A DNA stretch of 64,000 nt from Polynucleobacter sp. AP-Sving-400A-A2 (GCF_018688155.1 NZ_CP061312.1:1674001-1738000), one strand, 5' to 3'; shown: positions 25,884 through 36,775, counted from the first letter of the stretch. Numbers and translations: made by a program. Notes: generated by a model from the letters alone, not told the origin.

Positions 25884-28737
25884 AAAAGAAAACTCTTACC
25901 CCGTTAATCTTTTAGAAACATCGTTTCCGATGCGGGGAGATTTGCCGAAACGTGAACCACAATGGGTTGCACAGTGGCAGAAAAATAAACTCTACGAAAA
26001 GATTCGTGCAGCGCATGCCAATCAACCGAAGTTCATTTTGCATGATGGCCCCCCTTATGCAAATGGTGATATTCATATTGGTCATGCGGTTAATAAGATT
26101 CTCAAGGACATGATCGTAAAGTCCCGCTGGTTAATGGGCTTCGACTCTGCCTATGTTCCCGGCTGGGATTGCCACGGTATGCCGATTGAGATTCAGATTG
26201 AGAAACAGTTTGGCAAAAATCTGCCGACGGCTGAAGTACAAGCTAAAGCACGTGCGTATGCAAAAGTGCAGGTAGACAAGCAAAAGATCGACTTTGAGCG
26301 CCTGGGTGTTTTGGGTGACTGGAATAATCCTTACCTGACCATGAACTTCCGTAATGAGGCCGATGAAATTCGTGCACTTGGGAAGATCTGGGAAAAGGGA
26401 TATGTTTTCCGCGGCCTCAAACCAGTGAACTGGTGTTTCGACTGCGGCTCCGCATTAGCAGAAGCTGAAGTGGAATACCAAGACAAGACTGACCCAACAG
26501 TAGATGTGGGATTTGCTTTTGATGATGGGCAGCGTCCACAACTCGCCAAAGCATTTGGTCTAAGTGAGATCCCAGCCAAGCCTGGAATGATTGTGATCTG
26601 GACAACAACTCCTTGGACTATTCCTTCTAATCAAGCATTGAATGTTCACCCTGAACTCAGCTACGCTTTAGTCGACACTGGTGACAAGTTACTCATCATG
26701 GCAGAAGATCGTGTGGAAACTTGTTTGGAAGATTTTGGTCTCGAGGGCAAAGTCATCGCCACTTGTTTAGGTAATCAGTTAGCCAAGATTTCTTTCTGGC
26801 ACCCGCTAGCACCATTGCATGATGGTTATAAGCGTCTTTCACCAATCTATCCTGCCGAGTACGTCACGCTCGATACTGGTACTGGTGTTGTGCACTCTGC
26901 ACCAGCCTATGGTGAGGAAGACTTTAAGTCTTGCAAAGCCAACAAACTCGCAGATAAGGATATCTTGAATCCAGTCATGGGCAATGGTGTCTACGCCTCT
27001 TGGTTGCCGCTCTTTGCCAATGAATATATTTGGAAAGCCAATCCGAAGATTGTTGAAGCCATGCGTGAAGCAGGCAGCCTCTTGCGAGATAAGACCTATA
27101 CTCACTCTTACATGCATTGCTGGCGTCACAAGTCGCCGATTATTTATCGTGCGACTTCGCAGTGGTTTGCGAGTATGGATAAAAAACCATCCGATGGCAA
27201 AGCCAGTCTGCGTGAATTAGCCTTAGCCGGCATTGAAAGCACTGAGTTCTTCCCGGCATGGGGCAAGCAGCGCTTAAACAGCATGATTGCCAACCGTCCT
27301 GATTGGACCTTGTCTCGTCAACGCCAATGGGGTGTACCAATGGCTTTCTTTGTTCACAAAGAAAGTGGCGAGCCACATCCTCGCACCGTTGAATTGCTCG
27401 AAGAAATTGCGAAGCGTGTTGAAAAAGAAGGTATTGAGGCTTGGCAAAAACTGGAAGTAGCTGAACTACTGGGTGAAGAAGCAGCTCAATATGAAAAGAA
27501 TCGCGATACCTTGGATGTGTGGTTTGACTCTGGCACTACGCATTGGCACGTGATTCGTGGCTCACATCGTGCGGAACTTTATCGTCCTGAAGCTGAAAAT
27601 GCAGATGGTCGTTTAGCTGACCTTTATCTAGAGGGCTCAGACCAACATCGCGGCTGGTTCCACTCTTCTTTACTGACTGGTGCCATGCTCGATGGTAAGC
27701 CGCCTTACAAGGCGCTGTTGACACACGGCTTTACCGTTGATGGCCAAGGCCGCAAGATGAGTAAGTCGGTAGGTAATGTGATTGCCCCACAACAAGTTGC
27801 TGATAAGTTGGGTGCGGAGATTATTCGTTTGTGGGTAGCTTCTACTGACTACTCTGGGGAGATGACCATCTCCGATGAAATTCTGAAACGTGTAGTGGAA
27901 AGCTATCGCCGTATTCGCAATACATTACGCTTCTTGTTGGCTAACCTATCTGACTTTGACCCAAGCCAGCATGCAATGCCTGCAAGCGAATGGCTAGAGA
28001 TTGATCGTTATGCTGTTGCACTGGCTAATCAGTTGCAGCAAGATGTACAAGCGCACTATAAAGCTTACGAGTTCCAGCCTGCTGTAGCGCGTATGCTCAC
28101 TTTCTGCTCAGAAGATTTGGGTGGCTTCTACTTAGATATTCTGAAAGACCGCCTCTATACGAGCGCCCCAGATTCGAGAGAGCGTCGTGCAGCGCAGAAC
28201 GCCCTTTTCCACATCACTCGCAACTTACTGAAGTGGCTTGCTCCTTTCCTCTCGTTTACCGCTGAAGAAGCTTGGCTGTCTTTCCCGCATGGTGCGAATG
28301 AGAAACCAAGCGAATCCATCTTCATGGAAGAGTTCGGCACCTTCCCAGAAATTACCCAGGCTACTGAGCTCCTTGCCAAATGGAATCGTGTTCGAGAAAT
28401 CCGCTCCGAGATAACCAAGGCCATTGAGATTGAGCGTGAAGCAGGCAATGTAGGTTCTTCACTGCAAGCCGAGCTGACTATCAAAGTAGCTGATGTTGAT
28501 TTTGCAATTCTGCATTCTCTCGAAGACGATCTGCGTTTTGTGACCATCACCTCTAGCGCCAATCTAGAACTCAGCAATGCAGGTCTCGAAGTGCTTGTTC
28601 GCGGTAGTCAATATAAGAAATGTGGTCGTTGCTGGCATCACACTCAAGATATTGGCCTCAACACTGAACATCCAGAGTTATGTGGTCGCTGCATCAGTAA
28701 TCTTTTCGGAAGCGGTGAATCCCGTCTATTTGCATAA
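25876..28737 (+). CDS. ileS: Isoleucyl-tRNA synthetase
   Basis: Class I synthetase for tRNA-Ile with an editing domain. The 953-residue product shows HIGH as [16 protein letters not shown] near residues 59-74, the editing motif [11 protein letters not shown], and KMSKS as [11 protein letters not shown] near residue 627. A C-terminal zinc site is formed by CGRCWHHT and a second CGRC, near residues 915-940. This is the eukaryote-unlike, bacterial form with the zinc tail. The ATG lies inside the 3' end of ribF, an 8-base overlap, so expression is coupled. Confidence 0.97.
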   Translation: MSEKENSYPVNLLETSFPMRGDLPKREPQWVAQWQKNKLYEKIRAAHANQPKFILHDGPPYANGDIHIGHAVNKILKDMIVKSRWLMGFDSAYVPGWDCHGMPIEIQIEKQFGKNLPTAEVQAKARAYAKVQVDKQKIDFERLGVLGDWNNPYLTMNFRNEADEIRALGKIWEKGYVFRGLKPVNWCFDCGSALAEAEVEYQDKTDPTVDVGFAFDDGQRPQLAKAFGLSEIPAKPGMIVIWTTTPWTIPSNQALNVHPELSYALVDTGDKLLIMAEDRVETCLEDFGLEGKVIATCLGNQLAKISFWHPLAPLHDGYKRLSPIYPAEYVTLDTGTGVVHSAPAYGEEDFKSCKANKLADKDILNPVMGNGVYASWLPLFANEYIWKANPKIVEAMREAGSLLRDKTYTHSYMHCWRHKSPIIYRATSQWFASMDKKPSDGKASLRELALAGIESTEFFPAWGKQRLNSMIANRPDWTLSRQRQWGVPMAFFVHKESGEPHPRTVELLEEIAKRVEKEGIEAWQKLEVAELLGEEAAQYEKNRDTLDVWFDSGTTHWHVIRGSHRAELYRPEAENADGRLADLYLEGSDQHRGWFHSSLLTGAMLDGKPPYKALLTHGFTVDGQGRKMSKSVGNVIAPQQVADKLGAEIIRLWVASTDYSGEMTISDEILKRVVESYRRIRNTLRFLLANLSDFDPSQHAMPASEWLEIDRYAVALANQLQQDVQAHYKAYEFQPAVARMLTFCSEDLGGFYLDILKDRLYTSAPDSRERRAAQNALFHITRNLLKWLAPFLSFTAEEAWLSFPHGANEKPSESIFMEEFGTFPEITQATELLAKWNRVREIRSEITKAIEIEREAGNVGSSLQAELTIKVADVDFAILHSLEDDLRFVTITSSANLELSNAGLEVLVRGSQYKKCGRCWHHTQDIGLNTEHPELCGRCISNLFGSGESRLFA

Positions 28738-28767
28738 GTAACATAGTAAAAAGATCGCCATCACATC

Positions 28768-29262
28768 ATGAGCACAAATCTCTCTTTTCTCCGTTATCTA
28801 GCGATTGCAACCGTTACGCTATTGCTAGACCAGCTGAGTAAATGGTCTGCCTTGAGTAATTTACAGCTGGGCGTGCCTGAACCTGTTTTGCCATTTATGA
28901 ACTGGTTGTTACTATTTAATCCAGGAGCAGCGTTTTCATTTTTAGCGCAAAGCTCTGGATGGCAACGTTGGTTCTTTACGATCCTTGGGTTAGCGGCGTC
29001 TGCTTACATTTTTTGGCTACTACGAAAGAGCTTGGGCGACAAGATACTCTGCTGGGCTTTGAGCCTCATCCTAGGCGGTGCACTAGGGAATGTCTTAGAC
29101 CGCATCATGTATGGCGCTGTGGTGGACTTTATTGACCTGCATTATGCTAATTGGCATTGGCCAGCCTTCAATATTGCGGATAGCGCCATTTGTATTGGTG
29201 CAGCTCTCATCATTTGGGGCGAGTTGCGCAAGTCATTTGGCAAAACCTCCCAATCCCTTTAA
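28768..29262 (+). CDS. lspA: Lipoprotein signal peptidase
   Basis: Integral inner-membrane aspartyl protease (signal peptidase II) that cleaves signal peptides from diacylglyceryl-modified prolipoproteins. The 164-residue protein has four predicted helices and both active-site blocks: GGALGNVLDRIMYGAVVDF around residues 105-123, and FNIADSAICIG around residues 133-143, each with a catalytic Asp. The N-terminal LLLDQLSKW is also conserved. It lies 30 bases after ileS and 9 bases before coaBC, in one operon. Confidence 0.95.
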   Translation: MSTNLSFLRYLAIATVTLLLDQLSKWSALSNLQLGVPEPVLPFMNWLLLFNPGAAFSFLAQSSGWQRWFFTILGLAASAYIFWLLRKSLGDKILCWALSLILGGALGNVLDRIMYGAVVDFIDLHYANWHWPAFNIADSAICIGAALIIWGELRKSFGKTSQSL

Positions 29263-29271
29263 GCTGGCGTC

Positions 29272-30483
29272 ATGCAATCACTTTTAAATAAGAAAATCGT
29301 TCTCGGCATTTCTGGTGGCATTGCGGCCTATAAATCTGCCGAGCTAGCACGACAATTGATGCAAGAAGGTGCCAGCGTCCAAGTGGTGATGACAGAAGCT
29401 GCTCAGCAATTTGTAACACCTGTCACGATGCAGGCACTCACGGGCAATCCCGTTTATACCAGCCAATGGGATAGCAGCATTGCTAACAATATGGCGCATA
29501 TTGAACTCTCTAGATCTGCCGATGCGATTTTGATTGCGCCCGCAAGTGCGGATCTGATGGCTAAACTTTCCCTCGGATTGGCTGATGACTTGCTCAGCAC
29601 CTTGTGCTTGGCAAGAGATTGCCCACTACTCCTGGCCCCCGCCATGAACAAGCAAATGTGGGAGCATGCTGCCACACAAAGAAGCGCAGAGCGGCTCATT
29701 GCAGACAAAGTCACCTTACTCGGCCCTGCAAGCGGGTTCCAAGCATGTGGTGAAGTCGGCTTTGGGCGCATGCTTGAGCCCGCAGAGATCACCGAGCAAT
29801 TGATTGCTTTCTTTCAGAAGAAGCCACTCCTTGGAAAACGTGTACTGATTACAGCTGGACCCACTTTTGAAGCCATTGATCCAGTGCGAGGTATCACTAA
29901 CCGTAGCTCAGGCAAGATGGGCTTTGCTATTGCCCGCGCAGCTCTTGAGGCTGGCGCAGAAGTACACTTAGTAGCAGGCCCATGCGATCTCACCACACCA
30001 TTAGAGGCAGCAGGAAAAATTACCCGCACCAATGTAGTTAGTGCCAAAGAAATGCATGCAGCCACCATGCAATCGACTGACTACGATATTTTCTTTGCAG
30101 TAGCTGCAGTAGCTGATTGGGGTATTGCCAAGCCTGCAAAAGAGAAAATTAAGCGCCAAGGTAAACAAGCTCCAAATTTAGAATTTGTCGCCAACCCCGA
30201 CATTCTTGCTGATGTAGTAAAAACGGTTAAAACTAAAGGTGGGAAGCCATATCCCTACTGCGTTGGCTTTGCAGCAGAGTCTACTGAGCTCCAAAAGTAT
30301 GCGGAAGAAAAGCGTAAACGTAAAGGCATTCCGATGATTATCGGTAATATTGGTCCAGATACTTTTGGCAGCGATCTCAACCAACTACTCATCGTCGATG
30401 CAAGCGGTAGCAAGAAAATGGCGAAAGCCGAAAAGCTTCAACTTGCACGTCAGCTCATTCAACTAGTTGCTAAAAAAATATAA
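29272..30483 (+). CDS. coaBC: Phosphopantothenoylcysteine decarboxylase/synthetase
   Basis: Bifunctional coenzyme A enzyme: the synthetase (CoaB) adds cysteine to 4'-phosphopantothenate and the flavin decarboxylase (CoaC) removes CO2. In the 403-residue protein, the N-terminal CoaC half has [14 protein letters not shown] (residues 12-25), the active-site region NNMAHIELS, the [13 protein letters not shown] and APAMNKQMW motifs and [10 protein letters not shown]. The CoaB half from about residue 187 begins [20 protein letters not shown] followed by NRSSGKMG. panB of the same pathway is 20 kb away in the window. Confidence 0.95.
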   Translation: MQSLLNKKIVLGISGGIAAYKSAELARQLMQEGASVQVVMTEAAQQFVTPVTMQALTGNPVYTSQWDSSIANNMAHIELSRSADAILIAPASADLMAKLSLGLADDLLSTLCLARDCPLLLAPAMNKQMWEHAATQRSAERLIADKVTLLGPASGFQACGEVGFGRMLEPAEITEQLIAFFQKKPLLGKRVLITAGPTFEAIDPVRGITNRSSGKMGFAIARAALEAGAEVHLVAGPCDLTTPLEAAGKITRTNVVSAKEMHAATMQSTDYDIFFAVAAVADWGIAKPAKEKIKRQGKQAPNLEFVANPDILADVVKTVKTKGGKPYPYCVGFAAESTELQKYAEEKRKRKGIPMIIGNIGPDTFGSDLNQLLIVDASGSKKMAKAEKLQLARQLIQLVAKKI

Positions 30484-30510
30484 CAATCAAACCCAGTTTT
30501 AGGAAATCCC

Positions 30511-30960
30511 ATGCAACAACTTCAAGTCAAAATTCTCGATGAGCGTATGCGCGACCAATTACCCGCATATGGAACTCCTGGTAGTGCTGGATTAGATCTG
30601 CGCGCCTGCATTGATGAAGCAATTGAAATTGCTCCTGGACAAACAATCCTCGTCCCAACAGGTTTAGCGATTTATGTAGAAGATCCACGCTATGCTGCAT
30701 TTATCCTGCCGCGTTCTGGTCTTGGCCATAAACATGGAATCGTTCTCGGAAATTTAGTGGGATTGATCGATTCGGATTACCAGGGCCAACTGATGGTGAG
30801 TACTTGGAATCGTGGCTCTACAGCATTCAAACTCGAGCCCATGGAGCGCTTAGCGCAACTGGTAGTGATGCCAGTACAACAGGTGGAACTCAAAGTCGTT
30901 GAGAAGTTTACTGAGAGTAGTCGTGGGGCTGGCGGGTTTGGAAGTACAGGCCGCAGTTAA
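30511..30960 (+). CDS. dut: Deoxyuridine 5'-triphosphate nucleotidohydrolase
   Basis: Hydrolyses dUTP to dUMP and pyrophosphate, keeping uracil out of DNA and feeding thymidylate synthesis. The 149-residue trimeric-type dUTPase has the five motifs in order: [36 protein letters not shown], a MERLAQLVV motif and the C-terminal [10 protein letters not shown]. It ends the ribF-ileS-lspA-coaBC-dut run, and the coaBC-dut adjacency is widespread. Its stop lies 8 bases from the convergent Bug gene, without a clear terminator hairpin. Confidence 0.96.
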   Translation: MQQLQVKILDERMRDQLPAYGTPGSAGLDLRACIDEAIEIAPGQTILVPTGLAIYVEDPRYAAFILPRSGLGHKHGIVLGNLVGLIDSDYQGQLMVSTWNRGSTAFKLEPMERLAQLVVMPVQQVELKVVEKFTESSRGAGGFGSTGRS

Positions 30961-30968
30961 TTAAGCCG

Positions 30969-31943
30969 TCACTCCACCTTACCAATTTTCTTAACGATGT
31001 CGCCCATTTGAGCAGACTCTTTGTCCCAATAAACCTTGAACTCAGGTGCATCTAGATATTGGATGGGGCTTCCAGCAGCATTAATCACCGAGCGAACGCG
31101 TTCATCATTAGCGGCTTGCTTAGCTGCCTCACGTAAGCGATTGGTGATATTTTCTGGGGTGGCGCTAGGAACAAAGAGCCCAGCCCATTGAGAAAATTCA
31201 ATCTTCACTCCCATTTCTTTAAAGCTAGGCACGTCAGGCATGCTAGCCAATCTACCATCACCCCAATGTGCAAGAGCGCGGACTTTGCCAGCTTTTATCT
31301 GTGAAACAATTGAGGAAGGTCCTGTAGCAATTGCATCAACATGACCACCCAATAGACCCACGATAGCTGGGCCCGCTCCTGTGTAAGGTATATGTACCAT
31401 ATAGAACTTTTCGGAAGACTTGAGCATTTCCATGGGCACATGCATCGTGCCGTAATTTCCAGAAGAGCCAAAGTTATATTTACCAGGATTAGAGCGCATA
31501 GCAGCGGCAAAAGACTTGTAATCTTTCCATGGACTATCTGCCCTAACCACTAAAACGGTCGGATCGGCAGTAAAGCGCGCTATTGGCTTTAATTGATTTA
31601 ACTGAAAAGATTGCTCACGCCCAACAATTTTATCCGCCTCAGGAATGATGGAGATTGAAGATAGGGCCATCAAAATGGTGTAACCATCAGGTTTCGATTT
31701 AGCTACTGCCGCCATGCCAATTCCTCCGCCAGCACCCGGTTTATTCTCAACAACTACTGGCTGACCTAGAATCCTGGAAAGGGCATCAGCAACAGGCCTC
31801 CCCACGGTATCCGCTACGCCACCTGGTGGAAATGGTACGACCATATTGATGGATTTTGTAGGCCATGATTCAGATGTTTGCGCAAATGCTGAAGTCAAGA
31901 GCAAGCAACTAGCTAAGCAAATCAGTTGGCGGCTAATATTCAT
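30969..31943 (-). CDS. Bug/TctC-family periplasmic solute-binding protein
   Basis: A 324-residue periplasmic receptor for tripartite tricarboxylate transporters. The N-terminus is a signal peptide, with a hydrophobic run at about residues 7-19 and cleavage after AFA near residue 21. The mature protein begins WPTKSINMVVPFPPGGVADTVGR and continues VVENKPGAGGGIG, both Bug signatures. Ligands in the family are dicarboxylates, amino acids, aromatic acids or nicotinate; this ligand is unknown. No tctA or tctB adjoins it. It is divergent from a fumarylacetoacetase-fold gene, suggesting a linked substrate. A good ribosome site (AGAGG) precedes the ATG. Confidence 0.9.
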   Translation of the reverse strand: MNISRQLICLASCLLLTSAFAQTSESWPTKSINMVVPFPPGGVADTVGRPVADALSRILGQPVVVENKPGAGGGIGMAAVAKSKPDGYTILMALSSISIIPEADKIVGREQSFQLNQLKPIARFTADPTVLVVRADSPWKDYKSFAAAMRSNPGKYNFGSSGNYGTMHVPMEMLKSSEKFYMVHIPYTGAGPAIVGLLGGHVDAIATGPSSIVSQIKAGKVRALAHWGDGRLASMPDVPSFKEMGVKIEFSQWAGLFVPSATPENITNRLREAAKQAANDERVRSVINAAGSPIQYLDAPEFKVYWDKESAQMGDIVKKIGKVE

Positions 31944-32051
31944 TTCTGCCTCTTCGTGTTAGTTATGTGGTTATTATTTATCCTACTATAAGTTTGATTG
32001 AGTTAAATAAACAAGGGGGCCCCTAGAGACAAACCCCAAATGGAGAAAAAT

Positions 32052-32939
32052 ATGAAATATGCAGCCTTTTCTTTAATTAGCGAACCCAGCAAAACACGGG
32101 TTGGATCGATTTCACCTGACGGCACAACAGTTGAAGAATTTGATCTTGGAGTGAACCTCAGCGAGGATGGTGTTGTCGCTCTTTTGCGCGCTGATTTAAA
32201 GGGTCAGTTACCAAAGCCCATAGCTACTTATGCATTTAGCGATATTCGACTACTTGCACCAGTTCCCAGACCCCGCAGAAATATTTTTTGCGTTGGCAAA
32301 AATTACCATGAGCATGCCAAAGAATTTTCTAATAGCGGTTTTGATAGCAGTGCAAAACCGGGGGAAGATATTCCTAGTCACGCCATATTCTTTACCAAAC
32401 CACCAGAATCCGTAACCGGTCCTAACACGAATGTCATCATTCCTACTGCCGTATCCACAGCCATTGATTACGAGGCTGAGCTAACCATTGTGATTGGTAA
32501 AGGTGGAAAAGGTATTAGCGAAGCAGATGCAATGAACCATGTTTGGGGTTATACCGCAATCAATGACGTCACTGCTCGCGACTGGCAACAACGTCATAAA
32601 CAGTGGTTTCTGGGAAAAAGTTTTGATACCTTCTGCCCCATGGGCCCTTGGGTTGTGACAGCAGATCAAGTAGATGCAAACGATATATCTGTCAAATGCT
32701 GGGTCAATGGAGAATTGCGACAAAATTCCAATACCAAGGATTTGATTTTTGATATTCCCAATATGATTGCTACAGTTTCAGCAGGCATCACTCTGTATCC
32801 AGGTGATCTCATTGCCACTGGCACCCCAGTAGGAGTTGGCATTGGATTTAAACCACCAAAATATTTAGTAAACGGTGATGTGGTTGTGGTTGAAATGGGC
32901 GGAATTGGAAAACTAGAAAATACCTTTATTGCCGAGTGA
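32052..32939 (+). CDS. Fumarylacetoacetate hydrolase-family protein
   Basis: A 295-residue enzyme of the FAH superfamily, whose members hydrolyse or decarboxylate beta-diketo acids in aromatic and related catabolism. The conserved core includes FCVGKNYHEHAKEF, the metal-binding DYEAELTIVIGK, GKSFDTFCPMGPW and the end motif LIATGTPVGVGIG. Family members include acylpyruvate hydrolases, 2-keto-4-pentenoate hydratases and oxaloacetate decarboxylases; the exact reaction cannot be told. ATG at 32052 is chosen because GGAG lies 6 bases upstream; an ATG four codons earlier overlaps that site. Its divergence from a Bug binding protein suggests they handle the same compound. Confidence 0.88.
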   Translation: MKYAAFSLISEPSKTRVGSISPDGTTVEEFDLGVNLSEDGVVALLRADLKGQLPKPIATYAFSDIRLLAPVPRPRRNIFCVGKNYHEHAKEFSNSGFDSSAKPGEDIPSHAIFFTKPPESVTGPNTNVIIPTAVSTAIDYEAELTIVIGKGGKGISEADAMNHVWGYTAINDVTARDWQQRHKQWFLGKSFDTFCPMGPWVVTADQVDANDISVKCWVNGELRQNSNTKDLIFDIPNMIATVSAGITLYPGDLIATGTPVGVGIGFKPPKYLVNGDVVVVEMGGIGKLENTFIAE

Positions 32940-32992
32940 GCAATTGAGCTCTAGTAGCGCCTATCGAAGCTGGTACTGATAAAAATGGTTGA

Positions 32993-33037
32993 GGGATTGA
33001 ACTTGGTACTGCACCAAGCTCAATCCCTTCAGTTTTT
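32993..33037. terminator. Long hairpin terminator after the FAH gene
   Basis: A long stem runs from GGGATTGA (32993-33000) plus CTTGGT (33002-33007) to ACCAAG (33013-33018) plus TCAATCCC (33020-33027), interrupted by a single A-C mismatch, with a 5-base loop. A T-rich tract follows at 33028-33037. It separates the FAH gene from the convergent clpA. Confidence 0.85.
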
Positions 33038-33067
33038 CCTAACTAGATCATCCAGACTTCAGAAGCA

Positions 33068-35374
33068 TCAAATTTCTTCAACCGGCGCTACATCAGCTTT
33101 TGGGCGCTTACCCGGAACTACTGGGGCATCAAACTGAAGTTGAACTTTGCCATCGGCATCAATATCGACATCCACATGACCACCCTGCGCCAACTTACCA
33201 AATAGCAATTCATCGGCAAGTGCTTTGCGTACCGTATCTTGAATAATTCGCTGCATTGGTCTTGCGCCCATGAGCGGATCAAAGCCATGCTTAGCTAAAT
33301 GCGCACGCAATGCTGGGCTAAATGTAGCATCCACCTTCTTCTCATGGAGTTGCTCCTCTAACTGCATCAAGAACTTATCCACCACGCGCATGATGATGGT
33401 CTCATCCAGCGCCTTAAAGGAAACAATTGCATCTAAACGATTACGGAATTCTGGTGTGAAGAACTTCTTAATATCCGCCATCTCATCACCAGACTCGCGG
33501 GCATTAGTAAAGCCAATGGTGGACTTCTGCATTGCTTCAGCACCAGCATTGGTTGTCATGATGATGATGACATTACGGAAATCGGTTTTACGACCGTTGT
33601 TATCGGTGAGAGTACCGTGATCCATGACCTGCAAGAGGATATTGAAAATATCTGGATGTGCTTTTTCAACCTCGTCAAGCAAGAGAACACAATGCGGCTT
33701 CTTATTAACGGCCTCAGTGAGCAAACCACCTTGATCAAAGCCTACATATCCTGGAGGAGCGCCAATTAAGCGGCTGACAGCATGACGCTCCATGTACTCA
33801 GACATATCAAAGCGCAGGAGCTCGATACCTAATATATAAGCAAGCTGCTTCGCAACCTCTGTCTTACCCACACCAGTTGGACCTGAGAACAGGAATGAAC
33901 CAATTGGTCTATCGATTTTGCCAAGACCAGCACGAGTCATCTTGATTGCGCTCGCTAGAGCCTCAATGGCAGGATCTTGACCGAACACCACACTCTTGAT
34001 ATCCCGATCTAAGGTCTGAAGCTTGCTACGATCGTCCACAGTGACAGATTGTGGCGGTATGCGAGCGATTTTCGCGACGATCTCTTCAATCTCAGGACGA
34101 CCAATGGTTTTCTTCTGTTTGGACTTCGGCAAGATACGTTGCGCTGCACCGGCCTCATCAATCACATCAATTGCTTTGTCCGGCAAATGGCGATCATTAA
34201 TGTAGCGTGAAGATAATTCGGCTGCAGCAACCAATGCAGCGGAAGCGTACTTAACACCGTGGTGCTCTTCAAAGCGTGACTTCAAGCCACGCAAGATTTG
34301 TACGGTCTGATCAACAGTTGGCTCAACCACATCCACTTTCTGGAAGCGACGCGACAGAGCTGCATCTTTTTCGAAAATGCCACGGTACTCAGTAAAGGTG
34401 GTTGCACCGATACACTTGAGCTGGCCATTCGATAGAGCAGGCTTGAGTAAATTGCTCGCATCCAATGTGCCGCCCGATGCAGCACCCGCACCAATTAAGG
34501 TGTGAATCTCATCGATAAATAAAACACCATGGGCGCTGTCTTTTAAAGACTTGAGAACACTCTTCAAACGTTGCTCAAAATCACCGCGGTACTTGGTACC
34601 CGCCAATAGCGCACCCATATCTAATGAATAGACTGTGGCATCAGCCAAGATCTCAGGGACATCACCCTTCACAATTCTCCAAGCTAAACCTTCAGCAATC
34701 GCAGTCTTACCCACACCCGCCTCACCCACCAATAGCGGATTATTTTTACGGCGACGGCACAGTACTTGAATCACGCGCTCAACTTCACTATCGCGCCCAA
34801 TCAGCGGATCAATCTTACCCTGCTTAGCCAGCACATTAAGGTTCTGGGTGTATTGCTCTAAGGGGCTCTCCTTGCCGCCAGACGATGCATCCTCGGTCTC
34901 TTGGGCAGCCTCAGCAGGCTTCACACTCTCAGCTTGATCTTTACGCACACCGTGACTAATAAAGTTCACCACATCCAAACGAGTGACACCTTGCTGTTGC
35001 AAGAAATACACTGCATGAGAATCTTTTTCACCAAAGATAGCTACGAGTACATTTGCCCCGGTAACTTCCTTCTTCCCATTTGAAGTGGATTGCACGTGCA
35101 TGATGGCACGCTGGATCACTCGCTGAAAACCTAGGGTTGGCTGGGTATCAACTTCATCGCTGCCCGGAACCACAGGCGTATTGTCGTTAATAAAATTTTT
35201 GAGCTGAGCACGAAGCTCAGCAATATTGACAGCGCAGGCTTTTAAAACCTCCACTGCAGTCGCGTTGTCTAGTAAGGCGGCAAGCAAATGCTCCACCGTA
35301 ATAAATTCATGTCTTGAAGCTCGCGCATCAACAAACGCCATGTGCAAACTGACTTCTAATTCCTGGGCAATCAT
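33068..35374 (-). CDS. clpA: ATP-dependent Clp protease ATP-binding subunit ClpA
   Basis: AAA+ unfoldase that feeds substrates, including N-degron proteins delivered by ClpS, into ClpP. The 768-residue protein has an N-terminal ClpN domain (about residues 1-145), a first AAA+ module with [10 protein letters not shown] and a second with [10 protein letters not shown], plus Walker [13 protein letters not shown]. The IGF-type loop for ClpP binding is seen in KSTIGFTNA. It lacks the long middle coiled coil of ClpB, which supports ClpA. GTG-free start: ATG at 35374 follows a strong GGAGGA and overlaps the clpS stop in ATGA. Confidence 0.96.
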   Translation of the reverse strand: MIAQELEVSLHMAFVDARASRHEFITVEHLLAALLDNATAVEVLKACAVNIAELRAQLKNFINDNTPVVPGSDEVDTQPTLGFQRVIQRAIMHVQSTSNGKKEVTGANVLVAIFGEKDSHAVYFLQQQGVTRLDVVNFISHGVRKDQAESVKPAEAAQETEDASSGGKESPLEQYTQNLNVLAKQGKIDPLIGRDSEVERVIQVLCRRRKNNPLLVGEAGVGKTAIAEGLAWRIVKGDVPEILADATVYSLDMGALLAGTKYRGDFEQRLKSVLKSLKDSAHGVLFIDEIHTLIGAGAASGGTLDASNLLKPALSNGQLKCIGATTFTEYRGIFEKDAALSRRFQKVDVVEPTVDQTVQILRGLKSRFEEHHGVKYASAALVAAAELSSRYINDRHLPDKAIDVIDEAGAAQRILPKSKQKKTIGRPEIEEIVAKIARIPPQSVTVDDRSKLQTLDRDIKSVVFGQDPAIEALASAIKMTRAGLGKIDRPIGSFLFSGPTGVGKTEVAKQLAYILGIELLRFDMSEYMERHAVSRLIGAPPGYVGFDQGGLLTEAVNKKPHCVLLLDEVEKAHPDIFNILLQVMDHGTLTDNNGRKTDFRNVIIIMTTNAGAEAMQKSTIGFTNARESGDEMADIKKFFTPEFRNRLDAIVSFKALDETIIMRVVDKFLMQLEEQLHEKKVDATFSPALRAHLAKHGFDPLMGARPMQRIIQDTVRKALADELLFGKLAQGGHVDVDIDADGKVQLQFDAPVVPGKRPKADVAPVEEI

Positions 35375-35718
35375 GCTTCCTCCATAGTGCACTGTAGTGG
35401 GTGACCCGCTTCGCGCGAGAGCTCTATAACTTGATGCACTTTTGTTGCTGCAACATCACGTGTAAATAAACCGCAAATACCTTTACCAACCAAATGAACC
35501 TGCAACATGATCCGTGTAGCTGTCTCATGATCCTTATTAAAATACTCCTGAATGACCATCACCACAAATTCCATGGGCGTGTAATCGTCATTTAATAGTA
35601 AAACTTTATACATCGAAGGCGACTTTAGTTTCTCGGCCTGCTTTTCGAGAAGAATGGTGTCTTCAATGTGGGGGTTGCCTGGATTGCCAACCGTTGGATT
35701 TTTCGTTGTACGACTCAT
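35371..35718 (-). CDS. clpS: ATP-dependent Clp protease adaptor ClpS
   Basis: A 115-residue adaptor that recognises N-terminal degrons and hands them to ClpA. The conserved core starts at about residue 35 with [19 protein letters not shown] and includes [17 protein letters not shown] and a [14 protein letters not shown] end, all clear ClpS features. About 30 flexible N-terminal residues precede it. ATG at 35718 is preferred to upstream in-frame starts, which would add a hydrophobic extension not found in ClpS. The stop overlaps clpA by four bases, the usual clpS-clpA coupling. Confidence 0.95.
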   Translation of the reverse strand: MSRTTKNPTVGNPGNPHIEDTILLEKQAEKLKSPSMYKVLLLNDDYTPMEFVVMVIQEYFNKDHETATRIMLQVHLVGKGICGLFTRDVAATKVHQVIELSREAGHPLQCTMEEA

Positions 35719-35864
35719 ATGAAACATTCTAAACACAGATGTAAAAATTAGGATTTTGAAGCTTTGTTGCAAAAAAACCATCAAGAAAGAGCCTTAAATA
35801 CTATATTGGGGCATTTTTCGATAAAAAAAGGGGGGTTTAAGAGTAACTATATTTACCCACCCCC

Positions 35865-35893
35865 TTGACACCCCACCATAAAGGGCAAACAAT
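35865..35893 (+). promoter_or_regulatory. Predicted promoter of the cold-shock gene
   Basis: A perfect -35 hexamer TTGACA (35865-35870) is followed after 17 bases by AACAAT (35888-35893), a 4 of 6 match to TATAAT. Transcription would start near 35900 and leave a leader of about 100 bases before the gene at 36004. Long leaders are typical of cold-shock genes. The 285-base space from clpS (35718) to this gene, the longest gene-free stretch here, holds little else that I can identify. Confidence 0.55.
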
Positions 35894-36003
35894 CAAGGGG
35901 TAGGCTTTATTTGAAGTCCTATTTAGGCGTGTTGTAGAGCGAGACTGATTAAAAAGTATTCACCCTCATCACGGTTGTTTTAAGTTTATGTAATGGAGTT
36001 CGC

Positions 36004-36207
36004 ATGGCGACCGGAATTGTTAAGTGGTTCAATGATGCAAAAGGTTTTGGCTTTATCAAACCTGATGATGGTGAAGAAGAGTTGTTTGCGCATTTCAGCG
36101 CAATCACAATGCCTGGGTTTAAAACACTCAAGGAAAACCAAAAGGTAACGTTTGACATTACCCAAGGTCCTAAGGGCAAACAAGCTACTAATATCCAAGC
36201 AGCTTAA
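36004..36207 (+). CDS. Cold-shock domain protein (CspA family)
   Basis: A 67-residue single-stranded nucleic-acid-binding protein with an OB fold. It contains RNP1 (KGFGFIKP, residues 14-21) and RNP2 (ELFAHFSAI, near residues 27-35), starts [12 protein letters not shown] and ends near the expected 67 residues. It acts as an RNA chaperone, often induced by cold. ATG is preceded by TGGAG about 5 bases upstream. The gene stands alone between its own long leader and a strong terminator. Which paralogue (CspA, CspD, CspE) it corresponds to cannot be told. Confidence 0.95.
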   Translation: MATGIVKWFNDAKGFGFIKPDDGEEELFAHFSAITMPGFKTLKENQKVTFDITQGPKGKQATNIQAA

Positions 36208-36226
36208 TCTGCTTTAGATCATTACT

Positions 36227-36257
36227 AAAACCCAGGACTTGTTCCTGGGTTTTTTTT
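36227..36257 (+). terminator. Rho-independent terminator after the cold-shock gene
   Basis: AAAACCCAGGA (36227-36237) pairs perfectly with TCCTGGGTTTT (36243-36253) around a 5-base loop, followed by more T residues. A textbook terminator 19 bases after the stop codon. Confidence 0.93.
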
Positions 36258-36314
36258 CGCCTGTGTTTTCTTGCCTTAGAATTACTCTCACTCACCAAGA
36301 CCAGACAGAACTTC

Positions 36315-36770
36315 ATGCATTTACCCTACATCAAACAATTCACTTTTTCACTGGCAGCAATTTCTGGAATCTTTTCAGCGCCATCGTTTGCACAACAAAA
36401 TGTAGGCTTGCCAACGATCGAACTCAAGACAGGCATCTATCGTATTCAGGCGGAGTTAGCTGATACACCCAAGGCTCGCGAGGTCGGACTCATGAATCGC
36501 ACCAGCATGTCCACGAACTCTGGCATGCTTTTTATCTTTGAGCAAAAAGCAGGGCATTGCTTCTGGATGAACAACACGAAGATTCCTCTATCGATTGCCT
36601 TCATTGCTGATGACGGCAAGATTGTGAATATAGAAGAGATGCAGGCCGAGACCACTAATAACCACTGCCCTAAGGCAGCAGTGCGTTATGCACTTGAGAT
36701 GAATAAACAGTGGTTCTCTGAGAGAGTCATCTTACCCGGCACGGCCATTCAGGGATTACCTAAAAGGTAG
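36315..36770 (+). CDS. DUF192 exported protein
   Basis: A 151-residue protein of the DUF192 (COG1430) family, without a settled function. A signal peptide covers about residues 1-26, with a hydrophobic run and cleavage around SFA before QQN. The domain shows its hallmark segments REVGLMNRTSM, GMLFIFEQ, FWMNNTKIPLSIAFI and a C-terminal ALEMN segment. Family proteins are small periplasmic beta-rich domains of about 120 residues. It starts 108 bases after the cold-shock gene stop, beyond its terminator, so it has its own promoter; its stop is 5 bases from the convergent hydrolase. Confidence 0.88.
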   Translation: MHLPYIKQFTFSLAAISGIFSAPSFAQQNVGLPTIELKTGIYRIQAELADTPKAREVGLMNRTSMSTNSGMLFIFEQKAGHCFWMNNTKIPLSIAFIADDGKIVNIEEMQAETTNNHCPKAAVRYALEMNKQWFSERVILPGTAIQGLPKR

Positions 36771-36775
36771 AGCAT

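Noticed and set aside
35803..35830. Heat-shock promoter for clpS-clpA
   Set aside because: On the minus strand CCCCAATAT resembles a sigma-32 -10 box, but the best -35 at 13 bases is only CTTTTT, so the match is weak. I did not list it as a promoter.
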